Assembly (NCBI GenBank): GCA_017642965.1
Contig: JAEPOJ010000002.1
Coordinates: 1 to 64,000, forward strand
Length of the DNA: 64,000 nt
Source: Phycisphaerales bacterium
GTDB taxonomy: Bacteria; Planctomycetota; Phycisphaerae; Phycisphaerales; UBA1924
Direction: 5' to 3'
Positions 49,898-59,633 of this stretch are shown one piece after another. The notes beneath the pieces were generated by a model that saw nothing but the letters and a program-made list of their open reading frames with translations, had not been told where the DNA came from and did no database searches. A program made the translations under genes and the position numbers. Numbering within the stretch: position 1 is the stretch's first letter; each line of letters starts with the position of its first letter.

Positions 49898-50527
49898 ATG
49901 AACACCCGTTCACTCATCGCCTTCGGTGCAGGCGCACTGGCCGCATCAACGCTCGCATTCCTCGTCGCTTCCGGCCCCGAGCACGACGAGCACAAAAACA
50001 CCCATCAGCCCGACGCGATGGAAGAGATGGGCCCAGCTGAGATGATGGCGGCCATGGCCGAGAAGGCAGCCCCCGGTGAGGAGCACGAGCAGCTCATGAA
50101 AACCTGCGGCGAATGGACCGCCAAATCCAGCTTTATCATGGACCCAGCCGCGCCACCCATGGAGAGCACCGGCACCATGACCATCGAATCCGTCATGGGC
50201 GGACGCTTCGTCAAGTGCGACTTCGAGATGGACTTCATGGGACAACCGTTCAACGGCCTCTCCTACGCCGGCTACGACAAATACCACAACCAGTATGTAT
50301 CCATCTGGATGGACACCATGTCCACCAAGATCACCTACCTCGAAGGCAACCACAACGAGGACGGCGACCTGGTGATGAAGGGCATCTCATCAACACCCAT
50401 GGGCGACAACCCCATGAAGATCGTCACCACACACCACGACGACGACCACTTCACCGATCACTTCTACGACAAGATGCCCGACGGCACATGGTTCCAATCG
50501 GGCACCATCAAGTACACACGCAAGTAA
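49898..50527 (+). CDS. DUF1579-like secreted protein
   Basis: The 209-residue protein has a hydrophobic N-terminus (RSLIAFGAGALAASTLAFLV), then a His/Glu-rich spacer and a DUF1579 domain: EHEQLMKTCGEWTAKSSFIM, ESVMGGRFVKCDFEMDFMGQ, YDKYHNQYVSIWMDTMS, ending WFQSGTIKYTRK. The family has a lipocalin-like beta-barrel of unknown role. A CAGGAGA site lies 8 nt before the ATG. It is followed 9 bp later by a homologue. Confidence 0.78.
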   Translation: MNTRSLIAFGAGALAASTLAFLVASGPEHDEHKNTHQPDAMEEMGPAEMMAAMAEKAAPGEEHEQLMKTCGEWTAKSSFIMDPAAPPMESTGTMTIESVMGGRFVKCDFEMDFMGQPFNGLSYAGYDKYHNQYVSIWMDTMSTKITYLEGNHNEDGDLVMKGISSTPMGDNPMKIVTTHHDDDHFTDHFYDKMPDGTWFQSGTIKYTRK

Positions 50528-50536
50528 GGCCACGCC

Positions 50537-51067
50537 ATGAGTGACCACACAGACACCATGCCCGAAGAGCTCGCCGCCTGCGCCGCCGTCGGAAAGACCA
50601 GCCAGGAGCACGAGCTCCTCAAGCAGTTCGTCGGCCAATGGGACTCCAAAGTCACCATCTGGTTCGGAGAAGGCCAGTCCCACACCTCCGAAGGGGTCAT
50701 GACCAACGAGATGGATCTCGGCGGCCGCTTCCTCAAGCACACCTACTCGGACAGCGACGACTACTTCCACGGGCGCGGGTTCTGGGGCTACAACACCCTC
50801 GACAAGCGCTGGGAAGGGTTCTGGATCGACGACATGGCCACATTCTTCCAGGTCGACCACGGGCAGCACGACCCCAAGACCAACACATGGGAGATGACGG
50901 GCAACATGACGGACCCCGGCTCAGGCACCCCGATGCACAAGCGGACCGTCATCACCGTCAAGGACGCGGACCATCACTCGATGGAGACCTACTTCACCCC
51001 GACCCAGGGCGAGCACGCCGGCCAGGAATCCAAATGCATGGAAATCCAGTACAGCCGCAAGCCCTGA
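50537..51067 (+). CDS. DUF1579 protein (cytoplasmic paralogue)
   Basis: The 176-residue protein is a DUF1579 member without a signal peptide: EHELLKQFVGQWDSKVTIWF, TNEMDLGGRFLKHTYS, GFWGYNTLDKRWEGFWIDD, ending ESKCMEIQYSRKP. It is clearly homologous to the preceding gene product (the EHEQ/EHEL, GGRF and YSRK/YTRK blocks align). The pair may act on the same ligand in two compartments. A strong terminator follows. Confidence 0.8.
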   Translation: MSDHTDTMPEELAACAAVGKTSQEHELLKQFVGQWDSKVTIWFGEGQSHTSEGVMTNEMDLGGRFLKHTYSDSDDYFHGRGFWGYNTLDKRWEGFWIDDMATFFQVDHGQHDPKTNTWEMTGNMTDPGSGTPMHKRTVITVKDADHHSMETYFTPTQGEHAGQESKCMEIQYSRKP

Positions 51068-51130
51068 TCCACCGCAATCCGGATGATCCGGAAATGCGGC
51101 GTATCTGAGCAGAAACGCAACTTCTTTACA

Positions 51131-51159
51131 CCCCGCCCCAACAATCGGCGGGGTTTTTT
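51131..51159 (+). terminator. Terminator after the DUF1579 pair
   Basis: CCCCGCC and GGCGGGG form a 7-bp stem (9-nt loop) followed by six T, 63 nt past the stop. Confidence 0.85.
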
Positions 51160-51201
51160 CGTACAGTAGATTCCCAACCCCGACCGACCCGGAGTAGCCC
51201 C

Positions 51202-51498
51202 ATGCCTCAGTTCATCTGTTTCCTCGAGCCAACACGCCCCGACCTGCCAGAGAACCTCAGCAACGAGGAATCCGCCGCGATCGAGGCCCACTTCAAGTAC
51301 TACCAGAAGCTCCTCGACAAGGGCTCGCTGCACATCGCCGGGCGCACCCACGAGCCGCCCTACATCGGCATCATGATCTACGAAGCGCCCACCAAGGAAG
51401 ACGCCATCTCCATCGCCGCACAGGACCCCGCCATCACCAAGGGTGTCCTCAAAGCACGCGTCCAGGTCTTCGAGACCGCACTGCAAGCCAAGGCCTGA
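51202..51498 (+). CDS. YciI-like protein
   Basis: The 98-residue protein has the YciI/YCII-related alpha-beta ferredoxin-like pattern: FICFLEPTRPDL, then HFKYYQKLLDKGSLHIAGRT, and IMIYEAPTKEDAISIAAQDPAITKGVLKARV. The family is enzyme-like with a His/Asp pair, and its reaction is unknown here. GGAG lies 7 nt upstream of the ATG. Its TGA overlaps the ATG of the next gene by one base. Confidence 0.82.
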   Translation: MPQFICFLEPTRPDLPENLSNEESAAIEAHFKYYQKLLDKGSLHIAGRTHEPPYIGIMIYEAPTKEDAISIAAQDPAITKGVLKARVQVFETALQAKA

Positions 51499-52010
51499 TG
51501 CCCCCCAGAAGCACCGACGCGGACCAACGAATCAGCGACGAACTCGCCAGCGCCTACCTCAGAGACAGAAGCGCGGCCTGCCCGCGATGCGCCTACCCGC
51601 TTCGCGATGCAACATCCCACACATGCCCGGAATGCGCCTGCCCGCTCGGACTCGTGCTGACCGATGCCGCAACAGGCAGATCACCCCAACGCCTGCTCAG
51701 GACAATGCTCGGGTTCATCGCGCTCTTCGCCGCGTTCTCGGTCATCGCCAACACCGCATCCCTCATCTACACGCTCGTGCTCGGCGAGGTACCCGCAACG
51801 CTGATCGATGGCGCGCTCTACTTCGGTGCGCACCTGGCGTGGCTCGCGATACTCTTCTGGAGCGTGCGGCTGTGGTCACGCGCCCGCAAGGGCAATACCA
51901 TCAGCGCCACCTCGGCCTTCCGAGCGGCATCCGCGTGCATCGTGATGTCCTGCCTCGGCGCGGCGATGCATATCTACAGCGCGATCCTCGCGCTCAGCAC
52001 CGTGCTCTGA
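51498..52010 (+). CDS. Zinc-ribbon membrane protein, function unknown
   Basis: The 170-residue protein has an N-terminal zinc ribbon (CPRCAYPLRDATSHTCPECAC, four Cys) and three or four hydrophobic segments (LLRTMLGFIALFAAFSVIAN, LIDGALYFGAHLAWLAILFW, AACIVMSCLGAAMHIY-type). No family is recognised beyond the pattern of zinc-ribbon plus membrane proteins common in planctomycetes. It is translationally coupled (TGATG) to the YciI-like gene. Confidence 0.72.
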   Translation: MPPRSTDADQRISDELASAYLRDRSAACPRCAYPLRDATSHTCPECACPLGLVLTDAATGRSPQRLLRTMLGFIALFAAFSVIANTASLIYTLVLGEVPATLIDGALYFGAHLAWLAILFWSVRLWSRARKGNTISATSAFRAASACIVMSCLGAAMHIYSAILALSTVL

Positions 52011-52017
52011 ACACGCC

Positions 52018-53307
52018 CTACTCCCGCCGCCCCTCGAACAGCATCCCGTACAGGTCCTCAGCAAGGTGGACCGCGCTTGGGACATCGCCCGGATGGACAC
52101 CGTGGACATCGAGCCGGTACCGCTCAGGATCACGCACATCTGGCCGGGTGTATCCGAAGTACGCCAGCATGCTGATCGACTGATCCGCGCGATGCTCACG
52201 CGCGAGCTCTCGCATGACCACCTCAACGTGACGCATGTAATCCGTCGCTGTCTCGTCCTCGATGGGCCAGAGCGTGAGATACACGAAGCTCGGGCGTTCC
52301 CGACCCAGAATCGCGTATGCCTTCTCCCAACTCGCCCTCAGCGCCCGAAGCGACGGCTCAACATCCTTGATACCGCCCGGCTCGCGGTTATGCCCGAGAG
52401 CGATCACGATGTGCTCAGGCTCAATGAGATAAGCGAGCGCCGCACGCGCACGCATTGATATATGCAGAAGATGATCTCGAATGTTCCAGCCGCCATCACC
52501 CTGGAATCCAATGAAAGATCCCCCAAGACGCTGCCCCGACGGCGTGACCCGTTCAATAAACACGCCAAGAACCTGGAGCATCTCTCCCGCGTGCTCGTCG
52601 TGCCCGGCGGGGAAGTAAATCCCGATGCCTGCATCCTGACCGTGCGGGTTCGCTCCGAGCGGTATGGGCTGCTCGAGTATCTGAATCCCCCACTGCTGCG
52701 ACAGGTAGTGCGTTGTGCGCGATTGCTCATCGACCACACCGCCACGCTCGGGAACCGTATCGATCGCACCGACGCTGTTCGGGCTGGTGCGCACGGCGAT
52801 CCTCGCCACCAGCGGGGTGTTCACGCCCCAGGCATGGCTCCAGGGCGCATCGGTGTTGTCACCCCCGAACCCGATGCGGTATCTCCCGACCCGAGCACCG
52901 GGATCATCGACATCCCCGAGCAGCGTCCAGTTGGCCGCGCAGATCGAGAAAAAGTCCGCATCGCCTCCATTCGGCCAGCCAACGCGAGGATCCACACACT
53001 GAAACTCAACCTGCTCCAAACCGCCATCGTTGTTGTGAACAAGACTCCCGGTCGCCGGATACCAACGACCGAGCTGTGCCCCGCCGTGCTGGATATCCCA
53101 CCGATGCGTCTGTGGCAGCACGCGCGCAGAATAGGGCACGGTTGTTTGTGAGTCACCGACAATGATGCAGCGGAACGATCCGGGATCGAACCTGCTCACC
53201 GAGGGGACGTGCTTGCCCGCACCGCTCCGAGTGCTCGGGGGGAGGAAGACACAACACGCACACAACGCCAGAACGAGACTCGCGTGCACACAAAGATATC
53301 GAAACAT
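52018..53307 (-). CDS. Secreted SGNH-like hydrolase
   Basis: The 429-residue protein has a signal peptide (SLVLALCACCVFLPPS) and an SGNH/GDSL-like pattern: IIVGDSQTTVPYS (nucleophile Ser near residue 53), HIVIALGHNREPGG in the central part (block III GxN-like), and DVHGVHPGDVPSAVHLAEDL near the C-terminus with the Asp-x-x-His motif. A large beta-rich insertion separates the first block from the rest (residues ~75-280). The family hydrolyses esters in carbohydrates or lipids. GGAG lies 8 nt before the ATG. It is convergent with the zinc-ribbon gene. Confidence 0.75.
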   Translation of the reverse strand: MFRYLCVHASLVLALCACCVFLPPSTRSGAGKHVPSVSRFDPGSFRCIIVGDSQTTVPYSARVLPQTHRWDIQHGGAQLGRWYPATGSLVHNNDGGLEQVEFQCVDPRVGWPNGGDADFFSICAANWTLLGDVDDPGARVGRYRIGFGGDNTDAPWSHAWGVNTPLVARIAVRTSPNSVGAIDTVPERGGVVDEQSRTTHYLSQQWGIQILEQPIPLGANPHGQDAGIGIYFPAGHDEHAGEMLQVLGVFIERVTPSGQRLGGSFIGFQGDGGWNIRDHLLHISMRARAALAYLIEPEHIVIALGHNREPGGIKDVEPSLRALRASWEKAYAILGRERPSFVYLTLWPIEDETATDYMRHVEVVMRELAREHRADQSISMLAYFGYTRPDVRDPERYRLDVHGVHPGDVPSAVHLAEDLYGMLFEGRRE

Positions 53308-53422
53308 AAATCCGTCTCCAATGTCAACAGCTTATGACAATAGAGATAGACCGCAACCAAAATAGAAATGAAAAGTCAAAAGTACATATCAGACGCTGGC
53401 CCCAACCCGAGCCCGGCCGCGC

Positions 53423-54682
53423 TCAGATCCGCTCGTACAGCGGCAGATCGCCCACCAGCGGGCGGCAGTAGTCCAGGAACTTCTGCGACACGTTGTTGTG
53501 CCCCTCGATGAACTCCTCGGGCATGTGCTTGGTCTTGGCCGCCACGTCCGCCAGCTCGATCCGCTTGTACTGGGCCGCGTAGGGCTGCCCCTCGCCGATC
53601 GGGCTGGTGCGGATGATCGCCACCGAACCATCGACATCCCCGCTCGTCGCCAGGCGGGCCGCGTAGCGACCCACGCCCCGCGCCTCCTTCTGATCCACCG
53701 GCGATTGGTCCGGGAAGCACCGCTGCACGTACCCGAAGGTGTCCGCACGAACACGCGGCGCCTTGCCGCCCGCGGGCGTCATCTTCTCTTTCAGAAGGTC
53801 CGAGAGCGCATCGCCCAGCGCACCCGAGCCCGAGAGCTGCACGTTGCCGTGCGCGTCGGTCTGGGCGTTCTTGATCAGCATCGCGCCGATGGAGTTCCCG
53901 TCCTTGTCCGCGATGCCCTCGCTCACCGCGATGTGGCAACGCTTCTTCTCGTCGTAGATCTTCGCGACATCCTGCACGAACCGCTCGGTGTCGAACGGTA
54001 CCTCGGGCAGGTAGATCAGCTGCGGCCCGTCCGTTGTGCCACCCTGCGACTCGAGCCGGTCGTCACGCCGCGCCAGCGCACTGGCCGCCGTCAGGAAGCC
54101 CGCGTGGCGCCCCATGATCACGTTGATCTTGATGCCCGGCAGCGAAATGTTGTCCAAAAAGTCCGCCATGCACGCCTTGGCCACGAACCGCGCCGCGCTC
54201 GGAAAGCCCGGCGTGTGGTCGTTGATCATCAGGTCGTTGTCAACCGTCTTGGGGATGTGGAAGCACCGCAGCTCGTAGTCCGTCTCCCGCGCCATCTCGT
54301 TCACGATGCGGCACGTGTCGCTGCTGTCATTGCCCCCGATGTAAAAGAAGTACCGGATCCCGTGCTCCTTGCACGCATCCAGGATCCGCATGCAGTAGGC
54401 CGCGTCGGGCTTGTCCCGCGTCGAACCGAGCCCAGCGCTGGGGGTCTGGGCCAGCAGCTGCAAACGATCGTGGGGGTAGTCCGTCAGGTCGTACAGATCA
54501 CCGGTCGTCAGCCCGGTCACCCCGTGACGCATGCCCAGGATCTTCTTGATCGGGTTGCCCGGCATACCCGCGCCCGCCGCACGCAGCCCCTCGACCACAC
54601 CCACAAGCGATTCGTTGATGACCGCCGTCGGCCCGCCAGACTGCCCGATGACCGCGTTTCCCTTGACCAGATCGATCGACAT
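53423..54682 (-). CDS. pfp: 6-phosphofructokinase, PPi-dependent type
   Basis: The 419-residue protein has the phosphofructokinase fold: VIGQSGGPTAVINESL at the N-terminus, GGNDSSDTCRI, PKTVDNDLM, and MGRHAGFLTAASALA. The combination of a residue other than Gly in the GGDG position (here GGND) and Lys in PKTVDND is typical of PPi-dependent rather than ATP-dependent enzymes. It would phosphorylate fructose 6-phosphate in glycolysis, reversibly. The start at 54682 has AGAGGA 7 nt upstream; a longer frame to 54772 lacks this. Confidence 0.87.
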   Translation of the reverse strand: MSIDLVKGNAVIGQSGGPTAVINESLVGVVEGLRAAGAGMPGNPIKKILGMRHGVTGLTTGDLYDLTDYPHDRLQLLAQTPSAGLGSTRDKPDAAYCMRILDACKEHGIRYFFYIGGNDSSDTCRIVNEMARETDYELRCFHIPKTVDNDLMINDHTPGFPSAARFVAKACMADFLDNISLPGIKINVIMGRHAGFLTAASALARRDDRLESQGGTTDGPQLIYLPEVPFDTERFVQDVAKIYDEKKRCHIAVSEGIADKDGNSIGAMLIKNAQTDAHGNVQLSGSGALGDALSDLLKEKMTPAGGKAPRVRADTFGYVQRCFPDQSPVDQKEARGVGRYAARLATSGDVDGSVAIIRTSPIGEGQPYAAQYKRIELADVAAKTKHMPEEFIEGHNNVSQKFLDYCRPLVGDLPLYERI

Positions 54683-54866
54683 CGAAGATTCCTCTGCTGT
54701 GTTCAACCCATACGAAATCGGTTGTTCGGCTCCATTTTCGCGTGATGCGTGATCCTGCACGCCACGGAACAAGAGCGTAGGCCCTTTTCACGCCCCGGCG
54801 GCACGACCCTGCACCCAAACGGGTGATCATTCGGTACCATGGGGCTCACGAAGGAGTCTCTCACAC

Positions 54867-57800
54867 ATGAAATCTGCAACAATCGCTCTGCTCGCGGGCT
54901 GCTGTACCATCGCGCTCGCCCAATCGCACGATCCACTCGCCCCACGCCCCAACGGGATGTCACCCGCGACACCCGCCAAGTTCATGATCCAGGGCGGCAC
55001 GGTCCACCTCTCTCCAACAGAGTCGATCCCGGCCGACGACTCGCCGCTGATCGTGGTCGAGAACGGCAAGGTCGTGGGCATCAACACGAACACCCAGTTC
55101 GAACGCCTCGATACCAACGGCTATCAGGTCTTCAGACTCGACCCCGACAGCCACGTCTACGCCGGCTTCATCGACCCCTACATCGAGGTCAGCACCCCGG
55201 ACCTGCCGTCGAGCGAGTCCGGCACCCACTGGTCTACGCGCGTCACCCCCAACGACAACGCACTCCGCGTCGGGCTGGGATCGGGAGACGCCGAGTCGCT
55301 CCGCTCGATGGGCTTCACCACCGCCATGATCGCCCCCGACTCGGGCATCTTCCGCGGCTGGACCGCCGTCGTCTCGACCGCCGCCAGCTACGACGACCCC
55401 TCGCAGGGCAACCCGCCCATCCACCGGTCCAACGCCGGGCAGGCCATGGGCTTCGACCGCGGCAGCTGGGGCGACCGGGGCTACCCGACCTCCCACATGG
55501 GCGTCGTCGCCCTGATGCGACAGAACTTCAGCGACGCCGACACCCGGCGCGGGATGGGTGACCACGCCGACTCCAACATCCTCGACCACATCAACCCGGG
55601 CGAGACCACCTTCTATTACGACATCTCGCAGGAACTCGAGGCCGCGCTCGCCGACGACATCGCCACCGAGTTCGAGCACCCCAGCATCGTCATCGTGGAC
55701 AACGGCACCGCGCACCGCCGACTCGATCTCTTCAAAGAGATGGGCCACCCCGTCATCGTCCCGCTGCGATTCCCCGAGACGCCCGACGTGTTCAGCGTCG
55801 GCGCGATGGAGGACGTCGATCTCGCCACCCTCCAGCACTGGGAACGCGCACCGGCCAACGCACGCTGGCTCCACAACGCCGGGCTCGACGTCGCGCTGAC
55901 CACCTCCAAGCTCCGCTCCGGCGAGAAGTTCTGGAACAACCTCCACACCGCGATCGACAAGGGACTCCCCGCCGACGACGCGCTCGCCATGATCACCACC
56001 AACCCCGCGCAGATCCTCGGGCTCGAAGGGCACGGCACGATCAGCGAGGGCGCCATCGCCAACCTCGTCGTCGCCTCGGGCGACCTCTTCGACCCCAACG
56101 GTGACGCCAAGATCATCGATACCTGGATCGACGGGCGTCGCCACCACATCAGCGACGTCGAAGACGCACGATTCGACGGATCGTGGACCTCCACCATCGT
56201 CGGCACCGAACTCTCCATCGAGATCAAGATCGACGGCAAGTCCGTCACGCTCATCGACTCCGCCGGCGAGAAGCCCGTCGAGACCAAGGCCACCAAGGTC
56301 AGCATCGACGGCAACTCGATCTCGTTCCTCACCGACTACAAGGACGACGAGCACGGCGCCTACATCCACACCGCCACGCTCGCTTCCGACGGCACCATCC
56401 GCGGCACCACCATCAACCCGGCGCCCATGTCGTTCACCCCAAACCCCGATTCGTTCGAGTGGGTCGCGACGCCCAACGACGCCGCCGCGAGCATGTCCGA
56501 CTTCCGCGGCACATGGAACGCCGTGCTCTCCGATGAGCACAAGCTCGACTTCCAGATCGGCAAGGACAAGATCACCGTCATCGAGCGCGTCGAAGACGGT
56601 GACGACATCAAGCAGGACGCGTCTGAGTTCGAGCTCAAGGACGGCGTACTGACCTTCTCCTTCGAGCACGAACCGTTCGGAGACGCTGGCACCTTCAGCG
56701 TCGCGCTCACCGCGCCAGACGACGACGGCAACATCGCCGGCATGGGCACCCTCCCCTCGGGCAAGGGCTTCGGCGTCGTCGCCACCAAACAGGAGAAGGA
56801 CCCCGACCCGGTCCACACCCTCCCCGACACGCCCGACGCGCCATTCGGCCCGTTCGCGTATGGCGAAGCACCCGAGCAGGGCACCTACATCCTCCACAGC
56901 GCCACCGTCTGGACCCAGTCCGACGACGGCATCCTCGAGGACGGATGGGTGCTGATCCGCGACGGCAAGGTCGCCCAGATCGGCACCGGCGGCTACCCCC
57001 GCATCGCCGCCGAGACCATCGACGCCACCGGCATGCACATCACGCCGGGGCTCATCGACGCGCACTCGCACACCGGGCTCTTCCGCTTCGGCGTCAACGA
57101 GTCCGGGCAGGCCGTCACCTCCGAGGTCCGCATCGCCGACTCCATCGACCCCGCGCACCCGGGCTACTACCGCGAGCTCGCGGGCGGGCTCACCTCGTCG
57201 CTGCTCCTGCACGGCTCGGCAAACCCCATCGGCGGGCAGTCGCAGACCATCAAGCTCCGCTGGGACAGCGACAAGCCCAGGGATATGTACTTCGAGGATT
57301 CCAAGCCCGGCATCAAGTTCGCGCTGGGCGAGAACGTCAAGCAGTCCAACTGGAGCTCGGACGGCACCCGCTACCCCCAGACACGCCTCGGTGTCGAGAC
57401 GCTCATGCGTGACCGCTTCATCCGCGCTCAGGAGTACGCCGCACGCGGCAACAAGACCGAGGCCGGCTACCGTGACATCGAGCTCGAGACGCTCGCCCAG
57501 ATCCTCGCCGGCGACCGCCTGATCCACTGCCACTCTTACCGCCAGGATGAGATCCTCATGCTCTGCCGCCTGGCCGAGGAGTTCGGCTTCAAGATCGGCA
57601 CCTTCCAGCACGGGCTCGAGACCTACAAGGTCGCCGAGGTCGTCAAGGAGCACGCCATCGGCGCGTCCATCTTCTCCGACTGGTGGGCCTACAAGTACGA
57701 GGTCGTGGACGCGATCCCCTTCGCCGGCCCCATCAACCACGAGGTCGGGCTGCTCACCAGCTTCAACTCCGACTCCGACGACGTCGCCCGGCGCATGAAC

Positions 57801-58259
57801 GTCGAGGCGGGCAAGGCCCTCAAGTACGCCAAGCTCAGCGGCATCGAGATGACCGAGCAGGAAGCGCTCAACTTCGTCACGCTCAACCCCGCCAAGCAGC
57901 TCATGATCGACGACCGCGTCGGCTCGCTCGAGCAGGGCAAGGACGCGGACGTCGTGGTCTGGACGGGCAACCCGCTCTCGTCGCTCTCTCGACCCGAGAT
58001 GACCTTCGTCGACGGCCGCCTGCTCTTCTCACGCGACCTCGACGCTCAGATGCGTCAGCGCGACGCGGCCGAGCGCCAAAGACTGATCCAGCTCATCATC
58101 CGCGACGGCAAGCCGCTCGAAGAAAGCGACAAGCCCGACACGCACGAGCATGATCACGATCACGCCGAGCCGGACCACAACCACGATCACCACTTCAACA
58201 CCGCCCGGGGCGAGTGCGGCTGCGGCGACACGCTCCCCGCGTTCCACACCGGCTATTGA
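54867..58259 (+). CDS. Secreted double amidohydrolase fusion
   Basis: The 1130-residue protein has a signal peptide (ATIALLAGCCTIALAQS). Region 1 (~35-430) has the outer frame of an amidohydrolase (GGTVHLSP, VYAGFIDPYIEV, MITTNPAQILGLEG) but lacks the HxH metal site. Two ~100-residue beta domains follow (GSWTSTIVGTELSIEIKIDG and GTWNAVLSDEHKLDFQIGKD). Region 2 (~655-1080) is a complete amidohydrolase: DAHSHTGLF (His733, His735), IHCHSYRQDEI, GTFQHGLE, FSDWWAYK. The C-terminus is His/Asp-rich (HEHDHDHAE, HNHDHHF) then ECGCG. It probably acts on a cyclic amide or peptide in the periplasm. The next gene is a homologue of its N-terminal half. Confidence 0.82.
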   Translation: MKSATIALLAGCCTIALAQSHDPLAPRPNGMSPATPAKFMIQGGTVHLSPTESIPADDSPLIVVENGKVVGINTNTQFERLDTNGYQVFRLDPDSHVYAGFIDPYIEVSTPDLPSSESGTHWSTRVTPNDNALRVGLGSGDAESLRSMGFTTAMIAPDSGIFRGWTAVVSTAASYDDPSQGNPPIHRSNAGQAMGFDRGSWGDRGYPTSHMGVVALMRQNFSDADTRRGMGDHADSNILDHINPGETTFYYDISQELEAALADDIATEFEHPSIVIVDNGTAHRRLDLFKEMGHPVIVPLRFPETPDVFSVGAMEDVDLATLQHWERAPANARWLHNAGLDVALTTSKLRSGEKFWNNLHTAIDKGLPADDALAMITTNPAQILGLEGHGTISEGAIANLVVASGDLFDPNGDAKIIDTWIDGRRHHISDVEDARFDGSWTSTIVGTELSIEIKIDGKSVTLIDSAGEKPVETKATKVSIDGNSISFLTDYKDDEHGAYIHTATLASDGTIRGTTINPAPMSFTPNPDSFEWVATPNDAAASMSDFRGTWNAVLSDEHKLDFQIGKDKITVIERVEDGDDIKQDASEFELKDGVLTFSFEHEPFGDAGTFSVALTAPDDDGNIAGMGTLPSGKGFGVVATKQEKDPDPVHTLPDTPDAPFGPFAYGEAPEQGTYILHSATVWTQSDDGILEDGWVLIRDGKVAQIGTGGYPRIAAETIDATGMHITPGLIDAHSHTGLFRFGVNESGQAVTSEVRIADSIDPAHPGYYRELAGGLTSSLLLHGSANPIGGQSQTIKLRWDSDKPRDMYFEDSKPGIKFALGENVKQSNWSSDGTRYPQTRLGVETLMRDRFIRAQEYAARGNKTEAGYRDIELETLAQILAGDRLIHCHSYRQDEILMLCRLAEEFGFKIGTFQHGLETYKVAEVVKEHAIGASIFSDWWAYKYEVVDAIPFAGPINHEVGLLTSFNSDSDDVARRMNVEAGKALKYAKLSGIEMTEQEALNFVTLNPAKQLMIDDRVGSLEQGKDADVVVWTGNPLSSLSRPEMTFVDGRLLFSRDLDAQMRQRDAAERQRLIQLIIRDGKPLEESDKPDTHEHDHDHAEPDHNHDHHFNTARGECGCGDTLPAFHTGY

Positions 58260-58295
58260 TCATCACCATTCCACATCATCCATGAGATTCACATC

Positions 58296-59606
58296 ATGAA
58301 ACATACAACAACACTCATCACGACACTCGCCATCGCCGCTACGGGCGCATTGGCCCAGGATCTTGAGCACACCGCGCCGGCGCAGTCCAGCCCGGTCTTC
58401 CTCGTCGGCGCGACCGTGCACACCGTCTCGGGCGAGACCATCGAGAACGGCGTCGTCTCCTTCGCCGACGGGATCATCGGCATCGTCGGCAAGGCCGACG
58501 ACATCATGCCGCGCATCTCGCTGGGCCCGGACACGCAGATCGTCGACCTCTCTGGCAAGCACCTCTACCCGGGGCTGATCGACTCGGTCACCGTGCTGGG
58601 GCTCGAGGAGGTCTCGGCGGTCCGCGCCACGCTCGACCGAAACGAGGTCGGCGACATGACCCCCGAGGTCCGCGCCTACGTCGCCGTCAACCCGGACTCG
58701 ACCGTGATCCCCACCGCGCGGACCAACGGCATCCTCACATTCGGCGTCTTCCCAACCGGCGGGACCATCCCCGGGCGTGCCTCGGTCCTCAAGGCCGACG
58801 GGTGGACCACCGAGGATCTCGCCATCGATCGCGACGCGGGGGTCATCATCAACTGGCCCCGCATGCGCTACACCGGCGAAAACGCCCGTCGCCAGCGTGA
58901 GCGCCGCGATGAGCGCATCGCCGGGCTCGATGAGGTCTTCGCCAACGCGAGCGCGTATGCCGCAGATCACGACATGCGCGACCTGCGCCTGGAAGCGCTG
59001 GGCACCGTCCTGGAGGGCGCAGAAGACCAGAACCCCGTGTTCATCAACGCGGACGATTACGACCAGATCACCGCGGCGGTGAACTGGGCGACCGACACCG
59101 GGCTCAGGCCCATCATCGTCGGCGGACGCGATGCGCACCTCTGCACCGACCTGCTCGCCTCGACCGACACCCCGGTCATCATCGGCGGCACCTACGGGTT
59201 TCCCAAGCGGAACGACGGGGCTTACGACGAGCCCTACACGCTGCCGGCCAAGCTCGAGGCCGCGGGCGTGCGCTGGTCGCTGACCATGTCCGGGCGCTTC
59301 GCGCACGAGCGGAACCTGCCCGAGGCGATGGGCATCTCGGTGGCCCACGGGCTCGACCACGATGCGGCGCTGCGGGGCATCACCCTGAGCGCCGCTGAGA
59401 TCCTCGGCTTGGGCAACGAGTTGGGCTCGATCGAGCCGGGCAAGCACGCCACGCTCGTCGTGACGGACGGCGACATCCTCGATGTCACCTCGATCGTCGA
59501 GCACGCCTGGATCCAGGGTTCCGAGATCGACCTGACCAACAAGCAGACGGAGCTGCGGGATAAGTACCGTGAGAAGTACCGCCAGCTCGATCTGATCGAG
59601 GACTGA
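58296..59606 (+). CDS. Secreted amidohydrolase-like protein lacking metal site
   Basis: The 436-residue protein has a signal peptide (TLITTLAIAATGALAQ) and the composite-domain frame of an amidohydrolase (FLVGATVHTVSGETIENG, KHLYPGLIDS, VAHGLDHDAALRGITLSAAE, LGSIEPGKHATLVV). Where active enzymes have HxH after PGLID, it reads PGLIDSVTVLG, so the binuclear site is absent. It is 36 bp downstream of the double amidohydrolase, whose N-terminal half is degenerate in the same way. It may be a structural or regulatory partner of the active domain. Confidence 0.8.
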   Translation: MKHTTTLITTLAIAATGALAQDLEHTAPAQSSPVFLVGATVHTVSGETIENGVVSFADGIIGIVGKADDIMPRISLGPDTQIVDLSGKHLYPGLIDSVTVLGLEEVSAVRATLDRNEVGDMTPEVRAYVAVNPDSTVIPTARTNGILTFGVFPTGGTIPGRASVLKADGWTTEDLAIDRDAGVIINWPRMRYTGENARRQRERRDERIAGLDEVFANASAYAADHDMRDLRLEALGTVLEGAEDQNPVFINADDYDQITAAVNWATDTGLRPIIVGGRDAHLCTDLLASTDTPVIIGGTYGFPKRNDGAYDEPYTLPAKLEAAGVRWSLTMSGRFAHERNLPEAMGISVAHGLDHDAALRGITLSAAEILGLGNELGSIEPGKHATLVVTDGDILDVTSIVEHAWIQGSEIDLTNKQTELRDKYREKYRQLDLIED

Positions 59607-59633
59607 TCAGGAAACAAAATGCGTATCAATCGA

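Noticed and set aside
54960-57740. A 926-codon open frame antisense to the double amidohydrolase gene
   Set aside because: High GC keeps antisense frames open. The translation is Val/Gly/Asp/Glu-rich without motifs, while the sense frame has a signal peptide and amidohydrolase blocks.
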